A DNA stretch of 64,000 bases, taken from assembly GCA_963691655.1 (NCBI GenBank), contig OY829326.1, positions 114,177,388 through 114,241,387 of the forward strand. Reading direction: 5' to 3'. Under the pieces are notes generated by a model that was not told where the DNA came from, searched no databases, and saw nothing but the letters and a program-made list of their open reading frames with translations. Below, in pieces: positions 23,942 through 36,100 of the stretch (positions are counted from its first letter, which is position 1; every line of letters starts with the position of its first letter). The DNA comes from Toxonevra muliebris (Eukaryota; Arthropoda; Insecta; Diptera; Pallopteridae). The translations under genes were made by a program, and so were the position numbers.

Positions 23942-25345
23942 ATGCAGTCAGCACCACCATCATCACCACCCTCAACTATCAATGGCACATCACCAACACC
24001 ACCATTACCACCCATTCACCCTCACCATTACAATCGTAATTATCATCATCATCATCATTGCCATAGTCATCGTAGTTGCTGTTGTTGTTCATTGTTGCCT
24101 ACAGCCAACAACCCCAACATTCTCAACGATTCTTACCTGGATGAAATCATGCAATGACGACTGAACAAACAGAAAAACCAGCAGACAGACGGACGAGCGA
24201 GCGAACGTACGTGACAAACGGATGCCACAGCGTCGCAAAATTAATCAATAAAAGTATCTGTATCTATGAATTCTTTATCCATTTGTTGGTATGTACAAAC
24301 ATACATACGAGCGAGTGCAGGCTTACAATGTATTGGTGTATATAATACTTTCTTTATGTATAACATGAAAATGGAGCCCCAAAATTAAAATCCTGTGCTG
24401 TATCTTTCGCATCTGCTAAGATACATACACATGCTTACATATTTACATATACACAGCTCGAGCTACAGTTTCAGTTTGGCATACACGAATGTATCTAATG
24501 CTCGCTTAAGTGGAACAAGGACCACAAACAACCAACGAATCTTGTGGATACATGCAAGAATACAACAGCACCTACATACCTACAACATATAAAAGTATTG
24601 GGTATATTCATTCGCACCAACAACACAGTTCGTGTGTGCAGCAACATCGTATGTATCTTCTAGCATTTGTATTTTTTTGTTGCCGCTGCGCGTCGCTGCT
24701 GCACATGGACTTCAGACCAGCAGCAGCACACACAACCAACAACAAAATTGAATGTGGAATGCAGAGCAAAAGAGACAAAACACATTCTTCTCAGAGTCGC
24801 ATAAAAACCACCAAAACTACTCTTTGAACCAAAAGTGAACTATTGAGAGATTCAGGCTGAGATGTTGCGTTGTTGTTGTTTTTCCTTGCTGCTGCTGCTG
24901 CTGCTCCTCCTCTTCTGTCGCCGTTGCTGCTGTCGTCTCTTCTCTTCTTTTTCTTCGTCTTCTTCTCACTGCACAACGAGAGCAAATCTCTGCCAACGGA
25001 TTCGTGAGATTCTAACTTCCCTTCTTTATTGTTGTTATTGTAATTTATTTATCTACCATGCGAATACGAATACGATGCGCAGCGCAGGGCATATGCCACC
25101 GCCGAATCACACATCCAAAAGCAGCACACACAGGCACACACACATATACAATTCACCAATTGCCAAGCAGCAATTTATCAGCAAAAGATTTTTACTTTTG
25201 GCTTTTTCGTTTCTTGTTTTTTTTTGTGTTATTATTATTGTTTATGTTGATGTTGTTGCTGTTGTTGTGTAGTTTGTTGTTTGTTTTGCTGCGTATACGA
25301 TGCGCTCAGATTTATACTGAACTGAGGGAGAGAGAGTGAATGAAA
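23942..25345. other. Triplet-rich noncoding DNA
   Basis: CAC/CAT/ATC runs at 23950-24065, CTG/CTC/TCT runs at 24885-24970 and GTT/GAT runs at 25225-25290 give several long but low-complexity open frames (poly-His, poly-Leu, poly-Ile). None looks like a gene. The less AT-rich composition and absence of transposon marks fit single-copy regulatory or intronic fly DNA. Confidence 0.45.
24885..24965. repeat. CTG/TCT triplet-rich tract
   Basis: GCTGCTGCTGCTGCTGCTCC is followed by TTCTTCGTCTTCTTCTC-type sequence. Confidence 0.65.
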
Positions 25346-27774
25346 AAAGAGCGTGTGAGCACATGCATGTACACAAATTGAGAGCGTAAGTTTTTTGTAT
25401 CTATGTAAAGTATCTATGAGAGCTCTTATATTAGTATGTGTGAATCTTTTACGTTTATTATACGAGCGTGTTTATTTTTCGCCTCTCAGCACATATGTAT
25501 ATGCACAGAAATATATGTATGCGTTCGTCAGCTTTTTCTGTTTTTGCTATTGCTAGTGCTGCGGGTAGTACTTTTTGAGACAAATCCATCATCTTGAATT
25601 GGTTTTTATGCTTAGATATGAAAAAGTACATGCATATGTATATATGTATTAGTTTTGGTTTTTCTCTTTGGCTTTTAGAGCATTTTATTTTGTTCTATTC
25701 TCTAGTTCTTCTATTTGCTGATTTCTCCTCATCCTCCATTGAAGTGAAAACATAAGCATTAACATTAAATTATCCATTTATGGTAAATATTTTCCCCTTG
25801 AACTATTTAGATAAGCAGTTTTCTTCATAAAAATACAGGTAGATTGGTAGATATGCACGAACACATACAATTGGTTTATGTGTATGCAATTGGTTTATGT
25901 GTAACGCAAAAAGGATTTTTCTTTCTCATCAAATGGACCTACCTCCAAATGCTGATTTCCAATGAACCTTATCACGCTGTGCCATCGTAAACTAAATAAT
26001 AAATGAAATACTTCGATGGGTTGGAACACGAAAATCTTTTGTCTCTTGCTCTGATACCGTGACGATTTTCAAGAAATTTGTGCTAAAACTTAACACGCTG
26101 AGTTATCCTAAAACGACCGAGATATTTATGACGTGCAATTTCCTTAACTGAAAAATGTTTTCAATTAAGAAAGTTTGATTTACATGGGAAACGAATATTT
26201 GGCAATTTCACTATCTCTTCACGTTTCAGACTCAGTCTTTGCTGATAGATAGAGTTGCCAGATTTGTAAAGAAGGGCATTGGTTATTTCATTTCAGTTAT
26301 TGTTCAGAAGGTATAAAAGGTAATTTGCTATATATCATACAATCTACCGTATTATACGCGTCCAAAAAATAATTTTGGTTTTAAATTTAAGCTTTTTACA
26401 ATATAAATTATAAATGCATTTGTAGAAACAAAATTTAATAATAAATACAAAGTAAATAATTATTGAAAAACTTTTTACTTAAATTTTTTACAACACATCG
26501 ATTTTTTGTTTTTGATTGATATGAAGTTAATCGATTCCAGCGATCGTTGTATACGAATAATCAATTCAATATCAAACGTCCTACAAAAAAAAACAGGATG
26601 TTAAGTATTTTCAAATTACCAAAATGTTCTCGTTGGTTAAAGACTTTTCCTTATACAAATATTCTCCGACAGATTCTAAATAAACGAAACTGAATTTATC
26701 GATTAGAAATATATCAACTTTATCCTTATACACAGGTAGAAAGCGATTTCCTCTGTATGCATGCGGTTCATAAGTACGTAAAACACGTAAAAATTTCGAA
26801 AAAACTCGAAATTTCCCAGCCCTGGTATTGTTCCATTAATTTGTATTTGAAAGTGAAACATTATTTTCATTAGGATGAGCCAAAAGTAATATTTGAAATA
26901 CAATTTGAATTACAAAAAAAAAAACAGTTCTTTAAATAAAAAATCATCAATATGTCTGGCAGCCCCGTCTATGAGTAAAATCATACCTGAAAAGTAAATG
27001 TAAGACCGTTTGCAGCAAGGCCAACCATTGAAGAAAGAAAGTACGGCGAATGTTGTTAGTACTTGAATTTTAAAACTCCTGGGCTTCAGCAGTAGATATT
27101 TTCGAATTGTTTAAATATGTATATATACGGAAGATGCTTATCCCACAAGTTTTTTAAAATTTCACAAAAAATTTGCTACATATTTGTTTAGAGCTAAATT
27201 AAAGTATAGCTGTTAAGTGCCAGTTCCATGGTCCATAGTATTAGGACAACTAATAATACTGGTACTTGGAAAAAACCCAAATCGCAGTAATTTTCAGTTC
27301 CACAGAATTGAAAAACAAGGAGAAAAACTAACAGCTGCGACATTTTACAGAATGAGTTTAGAAAACCACGAATATTTTTACACTGAAGTGTTTAAGAGTT
27401 TAGTAACTTACACGTAAGTCAAATCAAATAATTTTTATTGGTGTGCAAAACTTTAAAAAATTCTTTTTTATAATGTTTTTACTTGTAAGGTACCGTAACA
27501 GAGCTGTGAAAATTGAAAAAAAAAAGGTTGGGTGAAAAACTTCAAAAAAATCGGAATTTATGGTCCAAATTTTAGGATTATCGATACCATTTTAGAATCG
27601 AAAATGTTGTCTGATTTCAAAAATTGTTTTTTTTCTTGAGTAGAAACTGTTACTGTTGCTGTTACTTTTCGATTTGTCGTTTTTTAAATATTTATCGTAT
27701 CTCAAAAATGTTCCTTCACGGGAATAGTTTTTAGAGTCACTGTAACTCTAAAATTTGTGTTCATAATAATAGCA
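25346..27774. other. Noncoding interval
   Basis: No gene is recognised. AGAGTTGCCAGATTTG near 26250 and TCTGGCAGCCCC near 26955 face each other like transposon ends, but the flanks do not give a duplication. Confidence 0.4.
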
Positions 27775-27782
27775 TGGCCATT

Positions 27783-29283
27783 CAGTGGCGGTTCTAGGCA
27801 GGGGGGAAGGGGGGCTGATTTTACTAAATTAAAAGATAATAATCAGACTCACTATCGACCAAAACACAGACCTAGACCAAAAACTAGAGCAAACATTTTA
27901 TCAAATACAGGTTAAAAATTAAAAGATAACTGGAACAAAACTGAGACCAAAATTCAAACTAAAATCGGATAGAAATTTAGGCGGAAATTTCGACCAAATT
28001 TCAAACTAAAATTCAAATACTTTTTTCAGATCAAAGTTCAAACCATGAAAAGAACCAAATTCATATCAAAAATCTATGTAGATCAAAATGAGACCAAATT
28101 CAGATCAAAATCTTGATTATGACTTTTTTGATCGATTTATATTGTTAAATGATCCATTTTGAGAAAACAATTTGAAGGAAATTTTAATTTCCTTTGAGAA
28201 AAAATTTTGATGAAACATCAGTGATTTTTGGTCGAAACGAAAATCCAAAAAAAAAATTAAATTAAGATAACCATTGATTTAGATAGTACTTTAAACGAAT
28301 TTTTAAAATATATATTCATATCACTCTTAGCATCGATATCACTATTAATATCGGCCTGGTGGTGAGTTTACGATCTCACAACTCCATAATCAAACACTTC
28401 ATTTTTATGAAAAATAAATACGTTCTTCGTACATGAAATGTAAATATATCTTAATTTGACCAAAAACCAATACATTTTACATTTCAACAAGATCTGTACA
28501 CGTTTTCGGGTACCGGACAACAACCGGTTAAAAAAAATACAATGTTCACACCACGAATCGAACCAAATTTAAAACAAAAATCTACCAAAATGAGATCAAA
28601 TTCAGGTCAAAACTTAGGCTAAAAACCCAAAATTCATTCGGTTTGAATTGAATTTGAAAATCAGTTTTAAAATTTATTTCAAAATTTATTTCAAAATTCA
28701 AAAAAAAAAAATTTAGACCACAACTCAGACCAAAAGTTAGACAAAACTTTAGGCCAAAAGGAAACCAAAAACTAATGAGAATATCTGATAAATATTTACA
28801 TAAAAAAAAAAAAATCTTAAAGAAAAACTAGACCAAAATTCCAGCCGAATTCAGACCAAATTTTAAAACAAAATCCAGACCGATGTCGGACCGAAATTCA
28901 GACCAAAATAGTATCAAAATCAAGCCAATTCAGACGAAAATATTGACCACAACTCAAACTAAGTGTGAGATTAAAACTGAGGCCAAAAAGACAAATACCA
29001 AAATTTAAAATAGAAATCAGATCAAACGCTGGAAAACAAATCAAAATTAATACCAAACATGGATTAAAACTCAAACCAAATCCAGATTAAAATTCAGGCC
29101 TAAATTAAAACAAAATTCTGGCATACAAACAAACCAGAATTCAGATCAAAAACGGATAAAAACAGAAAAGTTAAACCAATATCAGATAAAAATTCAGTAC
29201 AAAATTCAATCCAAAAACTAGACCATCATCAAGCTTTCTAAAATTAAAAATAGGAGCTTCAACCTCCTCTGGACACGCTACTG
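27783..29283. mobile_element. hAT-type element filled with a 12-bp minisatellite
   Basis: The left end CAGTGGCGGTTCTAGG and the right end, inversely CAGTAGCGTGTCCAGAGG, form hAT-like inverted repeats. The octamer TGGCCATT lies immediately outside both ends (27775-27782, 29284-29291), a perfect 8-bp target duplication. The 1.5-kb interior contains no transposase frame. It is mostly degenerate copies of an AAAATTCAGACC-type 12-mer, interrupted at about 28120-28550 by ordinary AT-rich sequence. It is therefore a nonautonomous element that must have been moved by another hAT. Confidence 0.8.
27840..29230 (+). repeat. Degenerate 12-bp minisatellite in two blocks
   Basis: Words such as CAGACCAAAA, TCAGATCAAAA and CTAGACCAAAA recur roughly every 12 bases at 27850-28115 and again at 28590-29225. 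Substitutions and small indels are frequent, so no long exact copy survives. The G-poor strand is forward, as in the second array at 57190-58795. Confidence 0.75.
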
Positions 29284-29291
29284 TGGCCATT

Positions 29292-30690
29292 ACAATCAAG
29301 CGGGAAACTTGGAAAATAATTTCTTTTTACCAATATATTGAAATAAATTTTATCTGAAAATTACAACCCGAAGCCTTAGGTATCCGAAACATAAAAACTT
29401 TCTGTTTTAAATTTATACAAACATTACAAAAATAAAAATCTTCTACAACCCAAAAAGATTTTTTAAAATTTCAATTTTATTCAATTTTTATAAAAATAGC
29501 ATTGCTTGAGATATACTATCCCGGTGAAAGTGAATTGGAACTTTTTCCTGAAAAATTGTATATATTCTGCTCAATTATTAATACTTATACTACGTATACA
29601 TTTTTTTGTATTCTAGTGACACATCAACGTGTTTGTGGGGTCATCTAATCCTTAGCGTCTCTCTGCCTTCACACTGTTATTATTATGAACACAACTGCAT
29701 ACATGGAATTAATTTTAATGTAAAATTGTTATTCTCTATCATTCCCTTCAACCTTAAAGTGAGGAACAGAATGTGAAGCTGAAGCGTGAAGTAATAATCT
29801 GTTAAAAATAAAATGTATACATTTTCACTCAGCGACGTGTTTAATTTTGAACCCAATCTCTTAATGATCGAGTTAACGGCTATGTTAGGTAATAAAATAA
29901 GACTCATCAGTATCCAATACCCTGTAAAAAATCTCATAAATATTGTCAGCCCTATTCTAGATAATGCCGAAATGATATTAATAGGTAAATTTGTTCCTGA
30001 TCCTTCTTTTCCTATAGGAATACGAGGAAAACAAACGAATTTTCCAGGGATTTCATTTCGGGAATATTTAAAATAGGGTTGTATACCTATGCTTTTGCTA
30101 TTGCAAAGTCAAATCCAAAACCTCACAATTCGGAAGTTGTAGTTTTCTACAAAAATTGTTGTCCAAACCTGTCAATATATTCTACCTTTTCAAGATTTAT
30201 TTAATAACATAATTTCACATATTCAAATTGGTTCTGTTGGTGGCTATTTTCAACCAATTTTACCAAGATAATTTTTAACGAATCAAATAAATTTTGTTAC
30301 TCATTCTACATGCAGAAACTAAAGTCGTGTACGAAATCTTTGAAGAAATCTTTTAAACCTACTGATTTGTGCACCTGATACTAAAATAACTGACTCATAA
30401 TATACTTAGACAATATTAATAACCAGTATTTCAGTATCAATAACCAGTATTTCTAGAGCGAAACTAACACACAATGGCGATTTCATATTTTAAATGAAAC
30501 TTTTGAATATTCTTAGTATATTTATTAATCCATCCATCGTTCTACACAAAGATTTTTTAACTTATTAATAAACAAACAAAAATTTAACCTCGCAGGCAAT
30601 AAAATACCTAAAAAACAACAAAAAGAAAAAAATTAATTTTAAAATAATATAAATCGAAGGTAACCAAAAAAAAATTGAGCACAATTGAGT
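29292..30690. other. Noncoding interval
   Basis: The open frame at about 29813-30076 has no family resemblance and sits in AT-rich DNA; I treat it as chance. No mobile element end was found. Confidence 0.4.
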
Positions 30691-30699
30691 AGATAACAA

Positions 30700-31835
30700 A
30701 AAGCGCCAAGTTGCACTCACTGGGAGAGAGAGACCAAGCGAATGCTAAAATATTTTAAGGTGAGCATGGGCTCACGTTGTGTGCGTTATCCACAAATACC
30801 GACAGTATGAAAAATTTTGCAGATACTAGCAAAAACTTTGGGGGTTAGTTTGCGCATTGTTTTTGTTTTTGCAAAAATACAAACAAATAAAATTTGCGTA
30901 TTAAATTTAGTTGAAAAATTTACCAAAAAAAAAAAAAAAATGAATTAGACGAAAAGTTTAAAGTAAAATTGTGAGGCAGCGATATGTGATGAGCGCACGT
31001 AGCGAACGTAGGTGATTTCGCATGGCGGTGTTATGCCATCGTGAAGTAGCTAAATGTACGAATATCTCGTGAGTGCGAATTCGAAATGCGAATATGAGTA
31101 GTATCTAATTTGTTGTTGCTATTTGAAAGATAGCGTAACAACATAGCGGTAGCAAACGTTGCAACGAACGCAAGCAAGCTCGAACGCACGCACGCACGCA
31201 CAAATCTGTCGCATCTCCGTCATCTTCTTTTTCTTTAATTAACAACGAGTACTAAATAGCAGTTTTAAAATTCTGCTTTAATTTAAATTATGAAAATTTT
31301 TACAAAAATCGAGTGAACATTTCTATAACTGCCTCCGTTCGCTTTGGTTTCGCGAGTGCGGTATTGTTGTGCTGCTTTTCGTATCTGCGACTAAATTGTA
31401 TCTGTATCTGTCGGCGGCTACTCAATTATCAATTCTGGCATTTGACCGCGTTTTTTCTTCTTTTTGTTTTAACATTGCGCGTGTGTTGGTCAATTATTTC
31501 GTTTGTGTTTGTGAATCGATTTTCTTGTACACATTTATTTTACTTTCGGTTTGTGCATGTATTTTCGATATTATTGACTGCTGCTCTTCTTTTCTCTGCG
31601 CGCAGCTTAATTCGTTTCTTATCTAATCATTGGAAATTCTTCTGAAAAGGTGCTTTTCTGGGATTTTATTGTTGTGTTTCGTTTCATCACCTTCGATTGT
31701 CATTCATGTGGAAATTACGAAATTCTTATTTATGGTTACAATTTTATTAAATGTTAATTGAACTCGCTGTTATAAAACAATAACAACAATCTAATTGCTC
31801 AATTCCTCAAGAGAGTTGTATATTTTGTAAGTACC
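30700..31835 (+). promoter_or_regulatory. Possible promoter or 5' noncoding exon region
   Basis: Composition changes here. The block 30960-31640 has many CG dinucleotides (GCGAACGTAGG, AACGAACGCAAGC, ACGCACGCACGCACGC) against an AT-rich background. It is free of recognisable transposon sequence. A GTAAGTACC splice-donor-like word lies at 31829. Open frames of 85-110 residues here are hydrophobic or Phe/Cys-rich and unlike a protein. This would fit the first noncoding exon of a fly gene, but there is no direct evidence of transcription. Confidence 0.2.
31184..31201. repeat. ACGC tetranucleotide run
   Basis: The run is CGAACGCACGCACGCACGCA. Confidence 0.6.
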
Positions 31836-33533
31836 TACACAATTCTATTATCTTCATTTAAAAAACATTTTACATATGAGTCGATACATAACAAAACCGC
31901 CCAAGTCCATCTTAAAATAATTTCGGGAAATTCAGATTGTATTTTTTTCTATTACAAAATGTGTAGAAAAGCCAATGAAAATCAAAACTTAATTTAAAAT
32001 AAACCTGTTTTTATTTTGGCCTGAGTGTGACCTTGGTCAGCCACTTAACCTAACCTAACCAAGACAGTTTTTATTTAAGTAAAGAAAAAGGTTTTGGACT
32101 CAGGTGATTTTGATAAAACTTCGCAAAACAACATTTTTATAATTACGGAAAACTGTCAAGGCTTTGCAGAAATATTAATCAAATGATGTGATGCAGTTGG
32201 TTTAGAAGGACTCAGTCAAATTTGATTTTAACGCATACGTGGACTTAAGCAATTTTGAAAAAAATCTTCATCTTCATATTTACATACTTTTTTCGACTTT
32301 ATATTTTAACTTATTTTTTCAAAAGTATTTGTGTGCTTGAGAAATCATAGCCAAAAATCTCCAAAAATTTTAGACAATGAACTTAAGCGATTTTGATATG
32401 TATTTTGATTATCATATTTTATTAATCAAAAGAGAAATTGCGAAAAACAAAATAGATTTAATAATAAAATTTAAGATTTGAGGGAGTTGAACTCTATGTC
32501 ATTGTACTTGATGTAGTGTTTGAATGTTTTGAAGGTTTCTATGCAAAAATTAAAAATTTCAATTATCAGAATAGAACATCTGGAAAGAGATAAAATAAAA
32601 ATGAAAAATGATATCAATGATTTCAAATTTTGTCACAGAGACTTATACTTTCATTACAAGAAATCGTAACTGGTAAATAAAATTTTAGATTCCTTGAAAT
32701 TAGGAATATAATTGTAATGCAATTGAATTCACACAGATCTGGCTATCGTATCATATTTGGTGACAAATCAAGTTTTTACTCCCAAAGAGAAGAATATTTT
32801 CGAAGTCATTGCAATTATATTGCTATAAATTACTCAAATAAGTTTAATTATAAAACATATATTATAAAAACTATCAGCACAACGAAATCCCTTAATAACC
32901 ACGGCATTTTTCTATGCTAAGCTAACTGAATGTAATGATAATAAAAAAACTTTTAGAAAATCTACTTTTTGATAACAAAAAGACACATTTTGATATAGAA
33001 AATGAGAGTCCGATAACAAAAATATAAAAAAAATTATTAATTGGATAGCAGAATAAAATATATGAAAAAAAACTGTGAAGGGTCTTGGAAAGCATAAAAG
33101 TTAATTATTATATAGTCAACGTTCTATAACGTGAACATTCATAAACATAAACATTCACTAATGTGAACAATATTTTTCTTCCATTGACTATTCTAAAACA
33201 TGAACAAAATCTGAAAGTTCTAAAACGTGAACAAGGTTTCTTAGAAATTGTGTAAAAACTTTCATGACTTTAGTAATTTCAGGAATCCCCTAGATATGTT
33301 TACTACAATTTTCTATACGTACTAACTCTAAATCTATGTACTTGTATAAAAAAAAATTACCGATTTTTTTTTTAATTTAAAACGTTCCATTCACTGAAGT
33401 AAATACATATATTTTTTTAAATTTATTTCTTTGCAATAAGCTAATTTATTTCTTATTTATTTAAGAAATTACTTTTTTTACTTTATATTTATATTTAAGT
33501 AAATCTCAATTTCAAGTGAATTTCTTTTTTACA
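31836..33533. other. Noncoding interval
   Basis: No gene is recognised. TTAACCTAACCTAACCAAG at about 32047-32065 is a short AACCT run of the kind often found at ends of fly repeats. A TAAAACGTGAAC-like motif recurs four or five times between 33115 and 33235. Confidence 0.4.
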
Positions 33534-33541
33534 CTATAGGG

Positions 33542-34983
33542 CAAGGACGTATTTAGGGGGGAGGTTTTGGGGGTTCTGACCCCCCCCCCCCCCCGAAATG
33601 TGGAAACTTTCTTCTATTTTTTGATATTAATTGCCAGTGGATGAAAAAAAAGTCAAAATAAAATCTATTGAACAGTTTTAAAATATTTTTTACTTCCATC
33701 GGTTTCTTTCTAAAAAGTCAAATATAAAAAAATAAACTTGAAATCTTAGTTACACTATGCGACCAGATCCGATTTGTTTTCTTTGACATGAGGTTTGACT
33801 TTGGATACAAAAAGAGAAGGTGATGCTGAGCAATTTTGCATTTATAGTTTTTCTAGCTCAGTAACTGTTTTTGATTTGCAGTTTCGGGTTTAGGGCTCAT
33901 TTGGAAGGGCATGATTCAGCCTATAATTTCTGGATTTCGAAGTTTGTAGCACGCCAGTGTTAAGCTCTCCAATTTTTAAAAATGGCCAAAAATTCTATTT
34001 TAGGGTTTTCCATCCCATTTTTTCAAAAACGTGGTGTGATGAGAAATTTTTGAACTCAGATTCGTGTTCAGTATAAAAAATTCATTCACAAACACTAGGA
34101 ACCGTTTTATTCGCAAAGCCCATGTAGGTCAGTAGTAGTGGATCAGCTCCAAAGTTCTAGGAAACAATCTTAAAATGCAATCAATTCTTTAACTCATTAT
34201 TGCTCAGAGCACCCCGACCCGGAAGACCTCTTTCAATGCAGTAACTGCACTAATTTCGGGAATATAAGCCAACCTCATCCGGATTCCTTATCATGGCCCG
34301 AATTCCGACTGATAACACTGTGCAACAATTTTAGGGTCATGGAATCTAACGGAGAAGCGACCAACACAGGTCGGTAGTACTGGTCCACAGTAATAAAACC
34401 CTAAGAGGATTTTAAAAAGTTAGCTCGCTTTTAAATGTTAAAGCCTTTCAAAGTTGAGGTGTTTTAGTGTATTTTTCAGTTCTATTTTCTGTTTATAATA
34501 AAAAAAAATGTTAAAATCCAAACATTATTAAGTTCTATACATTTATTGCTTATTTTTTGCAAAAGCCATGTAATGGATAGTTTAAACTTCTTAATATGGA
34601 AAACTCTATAATGTTAAATTTGTTTTTGTTCTTTTTTCGCTGAAGAAAGTAGTAAAAAGTGAGCGCTTCATTTTAAAAAATAAGCTGCAAAAGGCAAACT
34701 TTGAATGCCTATGACTTTTAAAAGCGAGCTAACTTTGCAAAACCCTTTTAGGGTTTTGTTACTGTACACCAGTACTATCGACTTGTGTTAGCCGATTCTC
34801 CGTTAAAAAATTTGTTGCACAGTGTAAACATTTGAAAAAAATGGGCCTCTGACTATTTTTAGTATTGTATTTTTGATAATTGTTTTGAGGTCGGACTCAT
34901 CATCAGTAATGGCAAGTCAATGTCAATTTTCTTCGAATGAAAACCCCCCTTCCCCCCGAAAAAAAATCCTGGCTACGGCCCTG
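33542..34983 (-). mobile_element. hAT element A (contains a nested MITE)
   Basis: The left end CAAGGACGTATTTAGG and the right end, inversely CAGGGCCGTAGCCAGG, are short hAT-type inverted repeats. CTATAGGG is repeated exactly on both sides (33534-33541, 34984-34991). The C-run at 33576-33594 and the C-rich stretch near 34945 lie just inside the ends. Its interior matches element B at 36101-36717 in opposite orientation, for example the CAACCTCATCCGGATTCC region. A 509-bp MITE interrupts it at 34316-34824. No transposase frame is seen. Confidence 0.85.
34316..34824. mobile_element. Harbinger-type MITE nested in hAT element A
   Basis: The outer ends CACTGTGCAACAA and TTGTTGCACAGTG are perfect inverse copies. 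The inverted arms continue with good matching for about 110 bases, sharing ACGGAGAA, AGTACTGG, AAAACCCT and TTAGCTCGCTTTTAAA. TAA flanks both ends (34313-34315, 34825-34827); a 3-bp TAA/TTA duplication is typical of PIF/Harbinger. It is noncoding. A second, half-length copy is at 62216-62400. Confidence 0.8.
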
Positions 34984-34991
34984 CTATAGGG

Positions 34992-36092
34992 TATAGTTTT
35001 TTTTTTTTTAAAGTTTCCTTCTGTGGTAGTTAAGATCATAAAGTTTCCGTTAACACATTAAGAGCGAGCGGGAACCAAAATAGACAGATCAAGAAAGTAA
35101 CTTGAGAAAAAATTGTTTTTGAACCTGGCTCAGGAATGGCACCGCTAGTCACTACTGGGTTAATATTTTTAACAATCGAAAACGTGAAAAATCTTGTAAA
35201 AGTGAGCGCCCTAATATTTCCTAAAATTTTTTAAAAATTATTTTAAAAAACAGTCCTTAAAATCAAAAATATAAATCGCAAATGTTTACTTTTCAATCTT
35301 TAAATGGTTAGCCTTCAATCAAGAATTAAATTAAAAGCCTAAAATTTAACCTAGAATCTTTTAACGTGTAATTCACTTGGTTTTTGTACATCACTCATAT
35401 CAAGCATTTTCATTTACCTAGTTTTTTTGTGCTCAAGGATTTTTGAACGGTTTCCTTTGATTTTTTTACATCCGAATTTAAAAGTAAATCTCTCTATCAC
35501 TTAAGGCAACACTCTTTGAGAATTTAAACTCATGTTTGTTTGCATACTTATTCGCCCTCATCTTGGAAGAATATAAAAGAAACTAGTAAAAGTTACTAGA
35601 AAATTGGGATAATGCTGTTTATTTATACACGTTGAATTCGGATGAAATCTGCCAGCAGATTTTTTGTGAAAAGTTTGGCAGCGCACTATGGGACAAAGGA
35701 GCGTTTACTGTTTCAAATATTTATAACTTTCTTATTTAAATGATAAACAGATACTTTAGGCTGGTAAGGCCAATGGATAAGTAAGTAGTTTTCTATATAC
35801 TTAAAATGAATTGAAATAATCTCAGAAAGTGGGAAAAACGATTTTCAATGTATTTAAAAAAAAAAGTACAACAAAAAATATTAATTTTTTTTAGTAAAAA
35901 ACGTTGAAAATCGTTTTTTCCTCGTTTTTCATTAAATATCTTAAAAATAGTCTTAAACTGTCATGTTCTAGGACCATAATTTGTATTCAAAAATAAAAAT
36001 TTTTTTTCTCACACGTATCTACATCCGATTTCTACTTCTACTCTACTAGTTTTTGGAATTTTTTTGAATAAATTTACTATTTTGATCCATTA
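34992..36092. other. Noncoding interval between two related hAT elements
   Basis: No gene is recognised. Confidence 0.4.
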
Positions 36093-36100
36093 GAAGGAGA

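Noticed and set aside
23942..24164. Open frames rich in His, Pro or Ile
   Set aside because: They are translations of CAC/CAT/ATC triplet repeats in overlapping frames, with no domain and no splice context.
24862..25339. Leu/Cys-rich open frames of up to 136 residues
   Set aside because: They overlap each other in different frames and derive from CTG, TCT and GTT runs.
26246..26965. hAT-like element between AGAGTTGCCAGAT and TCTGGCAGCCCC
   Set aside because: The ends face correctly but match over only about ten bases, and the flanking octamers (GATAGATA-like and GTCTATGA) do not agree.
27840..29230. CRISPR-like array of regularly spaced repeats
   Set aside because: The period is 12 bases with no unique spacers, and the context is a eukaryotic transposon.
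29813..30076. 87-residue frame as a possible host exon
   Set aside because: It has no recognisable family and no splice-site support, with AT-rich codon use equal to the background.
31313..31645. 110-residue hydrophobic frame that could be taken for a membrane protein
   Set aside because: It starts on a non-ATG codon, is Phe/Leu/Cys-rich from T-rich DNA, and another frame of similar length overlaps it.
32047..32065. Telomere-like AACCT repeats
   Set aside because: There are only about three units, and higher flies do not use TTAGG telomeres. This word is common in dispersed fly repeats.
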